Shown piece after piece: positions 7,351 to 15,626 of a stretch of DNA of 64,000 nt (position 1 is the first letter of the stretch; every line of letters starts with the position of its first letter). Made by a program: the position numbers and the translations under genes. The notes under the pieces were generated by a model. The model ran no database searches. It was not told the DNA's origin and saw only the letters and a list, made by a program, of their open reading frames with translations. Source of the stretch: Chitinophaga qingshengii (lineage in GTDB: Bacteria > Bacteroidota > Bacteroidia > Chitinophagales > Chitinophagaceae); assembly GCF_014529935.1 (NCBI RefSeq), contig NZ_JACVFC010000002.1, forward strand, positions 496,001 through 560,000, in the 5' to 3' direction.

Positions 7351-10300
7351 TTAATCGACCCAATCCGCCCCTGCCTTGGTACGCTCGCCCATGAACTCAT
7401 CTACTCTTTTTTCAGCAGCGGCGCGGATAGAATTCTGCGAGCCTCCTTCACCGGGGATATTGGTTTTGTCATCCATCACCTCCTGTTCAAAGCTACGTAA
7501 AATATGATTTTTGCCCCGTCTCTCACCAATGCCTGTCTTTGAAACATCCCCCATGTCTACCTTTTTGATGGTCAACTTTACATCTTCTCTCAATTTACCT
7601 TCTGCATCAAACAACATTTCTGTTGCCTTTTTGTGTTTTTTCTCACCACTGGCCAATCTCTCCAGCAAGTTATCAGCGGAGCCAGTATACATCTCTCCAT
7701 TATGCTCAATATGATATACGCCCGGTCCTTCTGGTACATTCAGTTTCCTCAGTTGCGCCTTACGGCATTCCAGTCCAAATACATCGATGAACGCATTGGG
7801 ATCTTTAACATACGCATACAGGGAAGCACCATTACCTAACAGACCGATAGGGTCCTGACTGATATACAGCCCTTCTTCCGGGCTGTAATAACGGAAACGG
7901 TTATAGAACAATCCGGTCTCCACATCTTCATACTGTCCCTGGAAACGGAATGGTATAAAGTCCTTACTGCCTTCTAACTTACGTACATTCCCATAAATAT
8001 CCAATTCAGCGCTCCATATTTTTTTACCCTCGCGGTTATACGCTTCGCAGGGTGTACCGAGATGATCGGTGATGATAGTATATTGGTCTGTTGCCGTCAA
8101 TTTGGCGGCGGGGCACATCGTACCCTCGTCAAACACCCAGGTGACAAGCGTTTCAGGAGGTACCGGTTCCGGCCGGTCCATCACCAGTTCCCCATATTCA
8201 TTCACTGCCGTTACCGGCTTTTCAGACAAGGGATAAGACCATTCATGCAACGGTTTATTGGCATCCCAAACATACCGGGTAACACGGCCGTTAAATATCT
8301 TTTCCGTTCTGCGGCCTAAAGCATCGTAGCGGAAAGAAACGGTTTTCTGATCAGGGCGTAACACCGATTTCAGCATACCGTTGCCATACCATTCATATTC
8401 CCATATTTGCGGCGTACCTGATTTCGTCACGATTTTTTTGCGCAGGAAACCTTCGGGGCTATATTCAAAACGGGCATTGTCTGTTTCCAGCAACCGGCCC
8501 CCTTCGCTGTATTTGCGGTCTTTCCGGCTCTGTGTTTTATAGAGGTTACCACCTTTGTCAGGGAGACGGTAATCATAGCTGCCATCCTCATATTGTGCCC
8601 AGGCTAAGTTGGACCATTCATCATAACCATAGTTGATTGTTCCCCGTGTCAGCGCATTCAACACCTGTTTGAGGCGCTGGTTGGCATCCCAGTGATATTG
8701 CCGGTGCCTGGTAACGTTGCCTTCGTGATGTACCTGGTGTACGTCCGGTGTACCGGCGGCAGATGAGCCGGGGTGATAGGTCCAGCTGCTTTTAATGCCT
8801 CCCGGCAACGTGCGTTCTATTTCCAGTCCCAGCAGGTTACGCTGAATATGCGCTATCCAGGGGTCCTTATCTTCCGTAGTAGCAGCGATACCGGTCAGCT
8901 CGCCGAAGCGGTCCCATTTCATTTGTATATCTGCTCCCAGGCTACTTTTCAGCGCCGTTCTTTTACCGTCGGTATTGTACTGGCTTTGGATCACGCATCC
9001 ATCCTGCCATTCGGTAGTGATACGGCCCTGGCCATTTCTTTCAAACCGCACTACACCGTGGTTGTTAGCCGCTTCCCTGATTTGCCCGTTACGATCGTAG
9101 TTGAATGTTTCCCAACTGCCGTCGTTCCATTCTACACGCGCCAGGTCGCCGTTGGTGGTGTATTCAAAATGTGTCCATTGCTGCCCCGGACGATGTACCC
9201 GGATAACCTTGCCGGTGCTGTCCCGCTCAAAATGGCGTACCAGTCCGTCGAAGCCGGTTTCTGAAACGATTTGTCCCGCACTGTCGCGTGAGAACCGGTA
9301 AGTTTCACCCAACGGATTCACGATCGCCGTCAACTGTTCATCCTTGTTATAGATGTAATGTGTTTTCTGGCCGTTCTCATCGCGTTTTTTGAGGCTGCCG
9401 AGCGCTGTATATTCATACCGGACGTCATGCTGTTTATCCCGCGCATGTATTACTTCCTGGTATTCATTATAGGTGAGTTCAATATGGTTACCGTCCGGCA
9501 GCCATATATCGGTAGCGCGGCCTAGTGCGTCATAACGGAACTCCTGCCGTTCGCGGAAAGGATTGGTCACCCGCAGGCATTTCCCCCAGGCGTCATACTC
9601 CCATTCGCTATGCGCTCCGTCAGCCCTGGTCAAACTTTGAAGATTATAGTCTTCGTCGTAACTGAAGGCGGTAAAACCACCATCCACCTCTTCCACCCGG
9701 CTCATCAGCATTTGTTCATTATACCGGTAGATGCTGATGCGGCCGTCCGCTTCGGTAACGGTATGTAACAGCCCTGATTGCTCATAATAGATGAACGTAC
9801 GGGTATTGCCTTCCGCATCCCGGACACTGACGATCCTGCCCTGTTCATCATAGGCGGCCGTGGTAGCGGTTCCATCCGGCTTTACCATGGATGTCTTATT
9901 CCCCCGTTCATCATACGTGTATCCGGTAACGTTACCTTCTGCATCTATCACCCGGTAAATTTCCATCTCCGGCGTATATTCGTAGAAGGTAGCATCACCC
10001 AAAGGATTTTTCACCTGGTGTATCACAAAATCAGGGGTATAATAGTAAGTGGTGATATGCCCTTCGGCATCGGTCACTTCGTTATAGCCTTCTTTGGGAT
10101 GATAATGAATATACCCTTCCATCACGCCTCCATCACCCCAGGAATGCGTACAGCGGCGCATCCTGTCATATTCCCAATAGAAAGATATTCCGTCACGGCC
10201 GGTTTTCTTCACCATCAGGTGATCTTCATAGGTGATATGCGTAGTCTGATCCAGTGCATCCGTTACCGTTATCATGTCACCGGCTTCGTTATAACCATAA

Positions 10301-11514
10301 CGGACCAACACTTTTTCGGTGTCGCGGTGCCTGCCGGCGACAGTGGTGATACGGCCTTTTTCATCGCTGCTGATCAGCAGATGCCGGCCGGCACTGTCAA
10401 TGATACGCAGCAGATGCCCCTGCGCATTATAATGGAAAGAAAGGAGGAACCCCGACTCCGTACTGATGCTCATTAACCTGTATTGCTGGTCCTGCGGATG
10501 TATTTTCCGGAAGATGCAGGTATACCGGTTATCCTGTTGAAACAACGCAAATTCATCGGTGTGTGCGCGGGTGAGCTGTAATTTCTCATGCTGGTTATAA
10601 TCGGTATTGCCGGCAAATGGCAACATGTCAAACAGCGCAGTGCGGCCATCTCCCAGCAACACGGCGGTAACGCCCTCCTGCGGCAGTTCTTCCAGTCGCA
10701 TATCGTATTTCAGATGGTTGGCGCGGCCCAGCAGCCCCTCAAAAGGACTGTCACTGTTCCACGACCGTTCCCAGCGCAGTGGAATAGGTCCCGGCAATTC
10801 AAAGTCGGTATAGTCGTAAATCACAATGCCCTGCACCAGGTCTACCGGCTCCAGTCCTTTCTTACAAAGGGCGTTGCTGAGTTTATTGCTGCCTATTTTT
10901 TTCTGTAGCTTTTGATTAAATTTTGTCAGCCCCTTTTTCCCCAGTTTACCGACGCCTTTCATCAGTGCGCCAAAACCGTAGGACATAATGAGATTGAGCA
11001 ACACACCTGCCCAGTCCGGTACATAAGGCCCGCCAACCATCACGGGTTTACCAAAAGACAACGGAATAGAAAAGGAAGTAGGCAGATAGAGGCTGGGGAT
11101 AGGAATGAGTTTTTTGCCTGGCCGCAGGGACAAGGGCATACCAATATCATTGCAGGTCATCAGCATATGTCCGGATGGACTCAGCAGGTTACCTTCCGCT
11201 TTTACTCTTTTAGCGCCGAAAAAATTCACGGAGTCGTGACCAATCATCGGTGCTAACAGGAACGGCCCTCCCATGGGAATGTGAAAAAGGAAAATCAGCA
11301 TACCATTGGTATCGCTTTTGCCGCGCGGCACATGGTTCACCCAGGTGGAAGCACCCATGAAGGGGATATAATCCATGGGATCAATCACCAGCCCGATAAA
11401 CGGATGTGGCAAAGGAATGGGAAAACCGAAAAGAATAACAATGTGCAGGTCCAGCCCAAGGACCGGCGTAAAATGTTTATTCGTTACTAACATTGATATG
11501 GTTTTGGGGGTCAA
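7351..11514 (-). CDS. Rhs/YD-repeat polymorphic toxin with PAAR-like N-terminus and GIY-YIG nuclease-like tip
   Basis: 1387 residues. Residues ~1-130 are Pro/Gly-rich and PAAR-like (FGFPIPLPHPFIG, PRGKSDTNGMLIF). A short hydrophobic/Lys-rich stretch follows at ~168-220, then a DUF6531-like entry (EPVDLVQGIVIYDYTDFELPG, ~222-300) and about 900 residues of YD repeats (YDEQGRIVSVRDAEGN, YNKDEQLTAIVNPLGE). The shell closes with the Rhs core signature (YYSPEEGLYISQDPIGL...YAYVKDPN), ending near residue 1247. The last ~140 residues are a variable tip with GVYHIEHNGEMYTGSADNLLER: GVY at ~1265, YTG at ~1276, Arg ~1286, plus a Glu in FEQEV (~1343) and an Asn in QNSIR (~1361), matching the order of GIY-YIG catalytic residues. 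Predicted to be delivered to rival cells, plausibly by a type VI system, where the tip would cut nucleic acid. No secretion genes are in the window. Confidence 0.9.
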   Translation of the reverse strand: MTPKTISMLVTNKHFTPVLGLDLHIVILFGFPIPLPHPFIGLVIDPMDYIPFMGASTWVNHVPRGKSDTNGMLIFLFHIPMGGPFLLAPMIGHDSVNFFGAKRVKAEGNLLSPSGHMLMTCNDIGMPLSLRPGKKLIPIPSLYLPTSFSIPLSFGKPVMVGGPYVPDWAGVLLNLIMSYGFGALMKGVGKLGKKGLTKFNQKLQKKIGSNKLSNALCKKGLEPVDLVQGIVIYDYTDFELPGPIPLRWERSWNSDSPFEGLLGRANHLKYDMRLEELPQEGVTAVLLGDGRTALFDMLPFAGNTDYNQHEKLQLTRAHTDEFALFQQDNRYTCIFRKIHPQDQQYRLMSISTESGFLLSFHYNAQGHLLRIIDSAGRHLLISSDEKGRITTVAGRHRDTEKVLVRYGYNEAGDMITVTDALDQTTHITYEDHLMVKKTGRDGISFYWEYDRMRRCTHSWGDGGVMEGYIHYHPKEGYNEVTDAEGHITTYYYTPDFVIHQVKNPLGDATFYEYTPEMEIYRVIDAEGNVTGYTYDERGNKTSMVKPDGTATTAAYDEQGRIVSVRDAEGNTRTFIYYEQSGLLHTVTEADGRISIYRYNEQMLMSRVEEVDGGFTAFSYDEDYNLQSLTRADGAHSEWEYDAWGKCLRVTNPFRERQEFRYDALGRATDIWLPDGNHIELTYNEYQEVIHARDKQHDVRYEYTALGSLKKRDENGQKTHYIYNKDEQLTAIVNPLGETYRFSRDSAGQIVSETGFDGLVRHFERDSTGKVIRVHRPGQQWTHFEYTTNGDLARVEWNDGSWETFNYDRNGQIREAANNHGVVRFERNGQGRITTEWQDGCVIQSQYNTDGKRTALKSSLGADIQMKWDRFGELTGIAATTEDKDPWIAHIQRNLLGLEIERTLPGGIKSSWTYHPGSSAAGTPDVHQVHHEGNVTRHRQYHWDANQRLKQVLNALTRGTINYGYDEWSNLAWAQYEDGSYDYRLPDKGGNLYKTQSRKDRKYSEGGRLLETDNARFEYSPEGFLRKKIVTKSGTPQIWEYEWYGNGMLKSVLRPDQKTVSFRYDALGRRTEKIFNGRVTRYVWDANKPLHEWSYPLSEKPVTAVNEYGELVMDRPEPVPPETLVTWVFDEGTMCPAAKLTATDQYTIITDHLGTPCEAYNREGKKIWSAELDIYGNVRKLEGSKDFIPFRFQGQYEDVETGLFYNRFRYYSPEEGLYISQDPIGLLGNGASLYAYVKDPNAFIDVFGLECRKAQLRKLNVPEGPGVYHIEHNGEMYTGSADNLLERLASGEKKHKKATEMLFDAEGKLREDVKLTIKKVDMGDVSKTGIGERRGKNHILRSFEQEVMDDKTNIPGEGGSQNSIRAAAEKRVDEFMGERTKAGADWVD

Positions 11515-11634
11515 AAAGCTGACCTGTTTTTCAACAAATGGATTTTGCTACGGGTATAAATAAAGATAAGAAATCCTAACCGGTATGAGCATATACCGGT
11601 AAAAAATTAATACTGAATTATTGGGAGGTAAAAA

Positions 11635-12189
11635 TCAGCTCAGATTTCTGATTACCCTGGCGGGATTGCCCGCCGCGAGAGAATTGGCAGGAATATCTTT
11701 GGTTACTACGGCTCCTGCTGCGATAACGGAACCGCTTCCGATGGTAACACCCGGACAGATAATGGCGCCACCGCCTATCCAGCAATCATCTCCAATCACC
11801 ACCGGCTTACCGTACTCTTCACTGCGGCGGTGTATTTTATCCAGCGGATGGGTGGCGGTGTATATCTGTGCCGACGGTCCTACCATTACGTTGGCGCCTA
11901 TCCTGACAGGGCATACGTCCAGCACCACACAATTCACATTAAAATAAACATTCCCCTCCGTGAAAATATTATAGCCGTAATCGCAGTGAAACGGCGGTTC
12001 AACGTAGAACCGGCCTTTCGCATGGGGAACCAGCTCCCGGAGTACTTCGCGGGCAGTGTCGGTAACCAGGTATTCTGTAACGTTCAGGCGGTGCAATAGT
12101 TTTTTAGCCCTCAACATATCTGCCCTCAACTGCGGATCTGATGCATCGTACAACTCGCCGGCAATCATCTTTTCTTTTTCGCTTTTCAT
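11635..12189 (-). CDS. Sugar O-acetyltransferase, maltose/galactoside acetyltransferase family
   Basis: 184 residues, the usual length for LacA/Maa/NodL enzymes. The N-terminal Mac segment EKEKMIAGELYDASDPQLRADMLRAKKLL is followed by the left-handed beta-helix of hexapeptide repeats (VRIGANVMVGPSAQIY, IGDDCWIGGGAIICPGVTIGSGSVIAAGAVV). The catalytic His is expected in TATHPLD. Such cytoplasmic enzymes transfer acetyl from acetyl-CoA to sugar hydroxyls; the natural acceptor is usually unclear. It lies 34 bases downstream of the SGNH hydrolase gene on the same strand and may be cotranscribed. Confidence 0.92.
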   Translation of the reverse strand: MKSEKEKMIAGELYDASDPQLRADMLRAKKLLHRLNVTEYLVTDTAREVLRELVPHAKGRFYVEPPFHCDYGYNIFTEGNVYFNVNCVVLDVCPVRIGANVMVGPSAQIYTATHPLDKIHRRSEEYGKPVVIGDDCWIGGGAIICPGVTIGSGSVIAAGAVVTKDIPANSLAAGNPARVIRNLS

Positions 12190-12223
12190 AAGATTTCCGT
12201 TGTATGCCTGAAAATAGAAATTT

Positions 12224-13381
12224 TTATCGGTTCACCAGGAAATGAACAATACGGCAGACACTGCCGGGTGTGGTGGTGATTTTCAGTGTATGGGTACCCG
12301 TGGAAAGGTTATCTCCCAGTAACAAATACCAGGGAAGATACAGGCTCCGGCTCCATTGGGTACGGGTATCCAGTTGCTGCTCCGGTTGTCCGTCGATACT
12401 ATAACGGATAATCCCGGCATCCGGGCCGGACAGCAGCGCCACGCCTATGGCCCGGCCGGTAAAGGGCAGTTCCAGCGATGCTTCCGTATTACCGGACACG
12501 AGCATCGGCACCCGTACAAATCCGGGCCGGGTATGTACTTTGTCCGTTGGTTGCCATGATTCATCTGCCACAAAACCCTGTAAACGGGTAGCCTTGTGTA
12601 TGTCCAGGTAGTTACCACGGGCATAGTTAAAGGCATCCGTCGGCGCGGGCAGCTTCGCCCGCTGCATTTTCCGGGGCGCCGGATGATCGAAAGCCCCGTC
12701 CAGCAACTGGCGGATGGTATTAAAATAAATCTCCTGGCCAAAGGGAGAAGGGTGCAGGTCTTTAAAATCTTCTTTCCAGGTAAACTCTCCCGCATCGATG
12801 CGTGCCGTCACTTCCTTCGCCAGGTTAATGAAAGGCAGATGGTAATACCGCGCCAGTTCCTCATGCAGCGCTACCTCCGCCGGTACCCTGCCGGCACGGT
12901 AGTCTGCCATCTTATCTTCATCCACAAAAGCCATCAGGACAATGTTCATATGAGGGTTGGCTGTCAGCGCGTGACGGATAATGCCTTCGAGTGCTCTGCG
13001 TTGTACCGTTGCCGGTGTACCGTTCACCTTGTCATTTACTGCCGCCTCCACAAAAAGCAGGTCCACCTGGCCTTTATCCAGCACATCCTGTTGCAACCGG
13101 AAAACATGCGGCAGGCTGCCCAGTGAAGGGATACCTGCATTGAGCAAGGTGAAAGCCGTGGCCGGATAGGTACGGACCAGGTAATCGCCTGTTTTTCCCC
13201 GCCAGCCTTCCATATTGGTAATAGAGCCGCCCAGAAAAGCCACCCTGGCCTGTTTACGGACACTTATCTGATGCCATACATTATCAAGCTTACCATAACG
13301 GGTAATAAAGGTTTCACTTTTTAACTGCGCTGCTGCCGGAAGAACAGCACATAACAATAATACCTGGAGTAATTTTTTCAT
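12224..13381 (-). CDS. Secreted SGNH/GDSL-family hydrolase
   Basis: 385 residues from the ATG at 13381, which begins a signal peptide (MKKLLQVLLLCAVLPAAAQ); a start at 13402 would add seven residues before it. SGNH blocks are visible: block I FLGGSITN (Ser53), the Gly of block II in NAGIPSLGS, block III VEAAVND (Asn116) and block V FKDLHPS (Asp208, His210). The C-terminal ~130 residues look like a beta-sandwich accessory domain. Secreted SGNH esterases in Bacteroidota often deacetylate plant glycans; the pairing with a sugar acetyltransferase is suggestive, but the substrate is unknown. Confidence 0.88.
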   Translation of the reverse strand: MKKLLQVLLLCAVLPAAAQLKSETFITRYGKLDNVWHQISVRKQARVAFLGGSITNMEGWRGKTGDYLVRTYPATAFTLLNAGIPSLGSLPHVFRLQQDVLDKGQVDLLFVEAAVNDKVNGTPATVQRRALEGIIRHALTANPHMNIVLMAFVDEDKMADYRAGRVPAEVALHEELARYYHLPFINLAKEVTARIDAGEFTWKEDFKDLHPSPFGQEIYFNTIRQLLDGAFDHPAPRKMQRAKLPAPTDAFNYARGNYLDIHKATRLQGFVADESWQPTDKVHTRPGFVRVPMLVSGNTEASLELPFTGRAIGVALLSGPDAGIIRYSIDGQPEQQLDTRTQWSRSLYLPWYLLLGDNLSTGTHTLKITTTPGSVCRIVHFLVNR

Positions 13382-13560
13382 AACGGAATTTTCCGGTAAC
13401 AAGATAACCGGTGATCAGCAAACATTCCTGCTGAATTTTCGCAGGGGATGATTGAATTTTGATCCTCCGGAAGCTCCCGGAATTTGATTATTAATTTGAT
13501 TTATCTATCTTAAAGCTGTGAATGCTGCCAACAGCGTTGATGTAATTTCACGGACCACAT

Positions 13561-14160
13561 ATGAATAACTTGCCTGATGATGTTGCTATGATGACGGGCC
13601 TGTACCAGGGTGACAGAGCGTCTTTTGTACTGCTGTATGAACAGCATGCAGGCGAGTTATACCGTTATATCTATCTTTTCATCCGTTCAAAGGAAGATGC
13701 GGAAGATATCCTTCAGAATGTTTTTACCCGTATCTGGATGAAACGGGAAACATTGGGAGAGATTAAGTCTATGCGCAATTTTCTTTTCCGTGTAACGCGC
13801 AACCAGGTATTAAATTATTTCCGCAGTGCCAAAGTGAAGCTGCGTGTACAAAAGATGATGGCCGCCGAAGATGCGCCTGAGAATGCCGATGCCGGTGAAT
13901 TGCTGCAATACAAACAATATTACGAAATAGCCAAAGACGCCATTAACAAGTTACCCAAGCGCCGGCAGGAAGTGTTCCGGCTAAGCCACGAAAACGGGCT
14001 GAACACCCACGAAATTGCCGACCAGCTGCACATCTCCTCTTCTGCCGTAAAACAACACCTCTACGCGGCTTCGGACTTCATCCGTGACTATCTGCAAAAA
14101 CATGGTGATATTACCGCTTCCCTGCTGGTTTTTATGACCCTGTTTGACAACTGTATCTAA
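13561..14160 (+). CDS. ECF-type RNA polymerase sigma factor
   Basis: 199 residues. Region 2 is visible as FVLLYEQHAGELYRYIYLFIRSKEDAEDILQNVFTRIW and region 4 as INKLPKRRQEVFRLSHENGLNTHEIADQLHISSSAVKQHL, a standard ECF sigma-70 layout. The FecR-type anti-sigma factor gene follows 132 bases downstream, then SusC/SusD genes. Known systems of this kind work by transenvelope signalling: substrate bound at the SusC-like receptor is signalled through its STN domain to FecR, releasing the sigma factor to transcribe the uptake genes. Confidence 0.95.
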   Translation: MNNLPDDVAMMTGLYQGDRASFVLLYEQHAGELYRYIYLFIRSKEDAEDILQNVFTRIWMKRETLGEIKSMRNFLFRVTRNQVLNYFRSAKVKLRVQKMMAAEDAPENADAGELLQYKQYYEIAKDAINKLPKRRQEVFRLSHENGLNTHEIADQLHISSSAVKQHLYAASDFIRDYLQKHGDITASLLVFMTLFDNCI

Positions 14161-14292
14161 CTTATCATGTAGCACTATTAGCCTACGATTTAATTATCTT
14201 CCCTGCAATTAAAAAATTTTTTTTCTAATAGACCTGTCTTATTTTGGAACATGCGTGTCTTACTATAAGCTGTGCAACCAAAATGTCGCTTT

Positions 14293-15450
14293 ATGAACAA
14301 TGAAGAAGCAGGCCTCTTCGTGAAAAGATATGCAGCCGGACAGGCTACACCGGAGGAACATGCCGCCTTTGAGCAATGGATTCACGAACAACCGCTCGCC
14401 AGGGTACAAAGTCTGCTGGACGAATATACGCTGTTACTGGAGCAGCACCCGGTATGGTTACCCGCCAACCGGGAGCTACTGGAGCGTATGTTGCGGGATA
14501 TGGACCATCAACAGCCTGCCAGGATAGTATCCCTGCCCTGGTGGAAAAGAAAACGTATGCTGGCGGCAGGCATTGCGTTGTTACTGGCAGCTACCAGCTA
14601 TACCATCTGGCAACAACATACTTTTCATAAACATGGCTCAGTTGCCGCCGTAGCAGATATTCCGGCCGGCAGCAACCGCGCCACCCTACAACTGGCAGAC
14701 GGTACTACTATTTCACTGGACAGCACAGGCGCCATCGGCGCCGCTACGCCCAGCCACGTCATGAAAATAACAGCCGGATTATTACAGTACGACCCCCAGC
14801 GGAGCGATGGTGCTGCGGTATACAATACCCTCACCACCCCGCGAGGGGGGCAATACCGGTTAGTGTTACAGGACGGCACACGGGTATGGCTCAACGCAGC
14901 CTCTTCTATCCGTTTTCCGGTAGCCTTTAACGGTAACGACCGTACGGTGGAAGTCACCGGTGAAGCCTATTTCGAAGTAGCGCCCCAGGCGGCCCAGCCC
15001 TTTATTGTAAAAGCAGGTCATATGCAGATTAACGTGCTCGGTACCCATTTCGCTGTTAGCGCCTACCCGGACGAAACACAGTTGCGCACTACCCTCGTGG
15101 AAGGCAAGGTGGCGGTCAGCTCCGGTAACCATACCCTGCAACTCACACCCGGTCAGCAATCTCTCCTGTCCAAAGGCAATGATGCTTTCACTGTCCGGAC
15201 AGTAGACACCGATCAGGAAATGGCCTGGAAAGACGGACGTTTTATTTTCAACGGTAATATCCGCGATATTATGCCGCAACTGGAACGATGGTACGATATA
15301 CAGGTGGAGTATGAAGGCAATATCAGTAATCAGGCATTCATAGGAGATATTTCACGGAATGAAAACCTAAGCGAAGTATTGAAAATACTGGAGTTTACAG
15401 GAGATATACATTTTAAATCAACCAACAGAAAAATAATAGTAACACCGTAA
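14293..15450 (+). CDS. FecR-family anti-sigma factor
   Basis: 385 residues from the ATG at 14293 (MNNEEAGLFVKRYAAGQATPEE); an in-frame ATG at 14272 adds seven residues and is less likely. The N-terminal helical domain binds the sigma factor in known systems. One membrane segment (KRMLAAGIALLLAATSYTIW, ~95-112) is followed by a periplasmic FecR domain (TPRGGQYRLVLQDGTRVWLNAASSIRFP; VTGEAYFEVAP; INVLGTHFAVSAY) and a C-terminal DUF4974-type STN-interacting domain (FNGNIRDIMPQLERWYDIQVEYEG). It pairs with the sigma gene upstream and the STN-bearing SusC protein downstream. Confidence 0.95.
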   Translation: MNNEEAGLFVKRYAAGQATPEEHAAFEQWIHEQPLARVQSLLDEYTLLLEQHPVWLPANRELLERMLRDMDHQQPARIVSLPWWKRKRMLAAGIALLLAATSYTIWQQHTFHKHGSVAAVADIPAGSNRATLQLADGTTISLDSTGAIGAATPSHVMKITAGLLQYDPQRSDGAAVYNTLTTPRGGQYRLVLQDGTRVWLNAASSIRFPVAFNGNDRTVEVTGEAYFEVAPQAAQPFIVKAGHMQINVLGTHFAVSAYPDETQLRTTLVEGKVAVSSGNHTLQLTPGQQSLLSKGNDAFTVRTVDTDQEMAWKDGRFIFNGNIRDIMPQLERWYDIQVEYEGNISNQAFIGDISRNENLSEVLKILEFTGDIHFKSTNRKIIVTP

Positions 15451-15524
15451 TAAAAACAGCTTTTCGTATCAACCAAAATTAACATCATGTAATTCCATCA
15501 AAACAGGATCTCACCGAAGAAAAA

Positions 15525-15552
15525 CCCAGACGCGGTCGCAACGCGTCCGGGG
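15525..15552. terminator. GC-rich hairpin between fecR and susC
   Basis: GACGCG at 15529-15534 pairs with CGCGTC at 15542-15547 around a seven-base loop, extended imperfectly by CCC/GGG. No T tract follows, so it may be an attenuator or processing site rather than a strong terminator, separating the regulator pair from the receptor operon. Confidence 0.4.
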
Positions 15553-15626
15553 TAACTATTGCCCGGTCTAATCCTTCATCAGTGGACTGAATGAATTCTT
15601 AACATTAAACCAAGCGTACCAAATTT

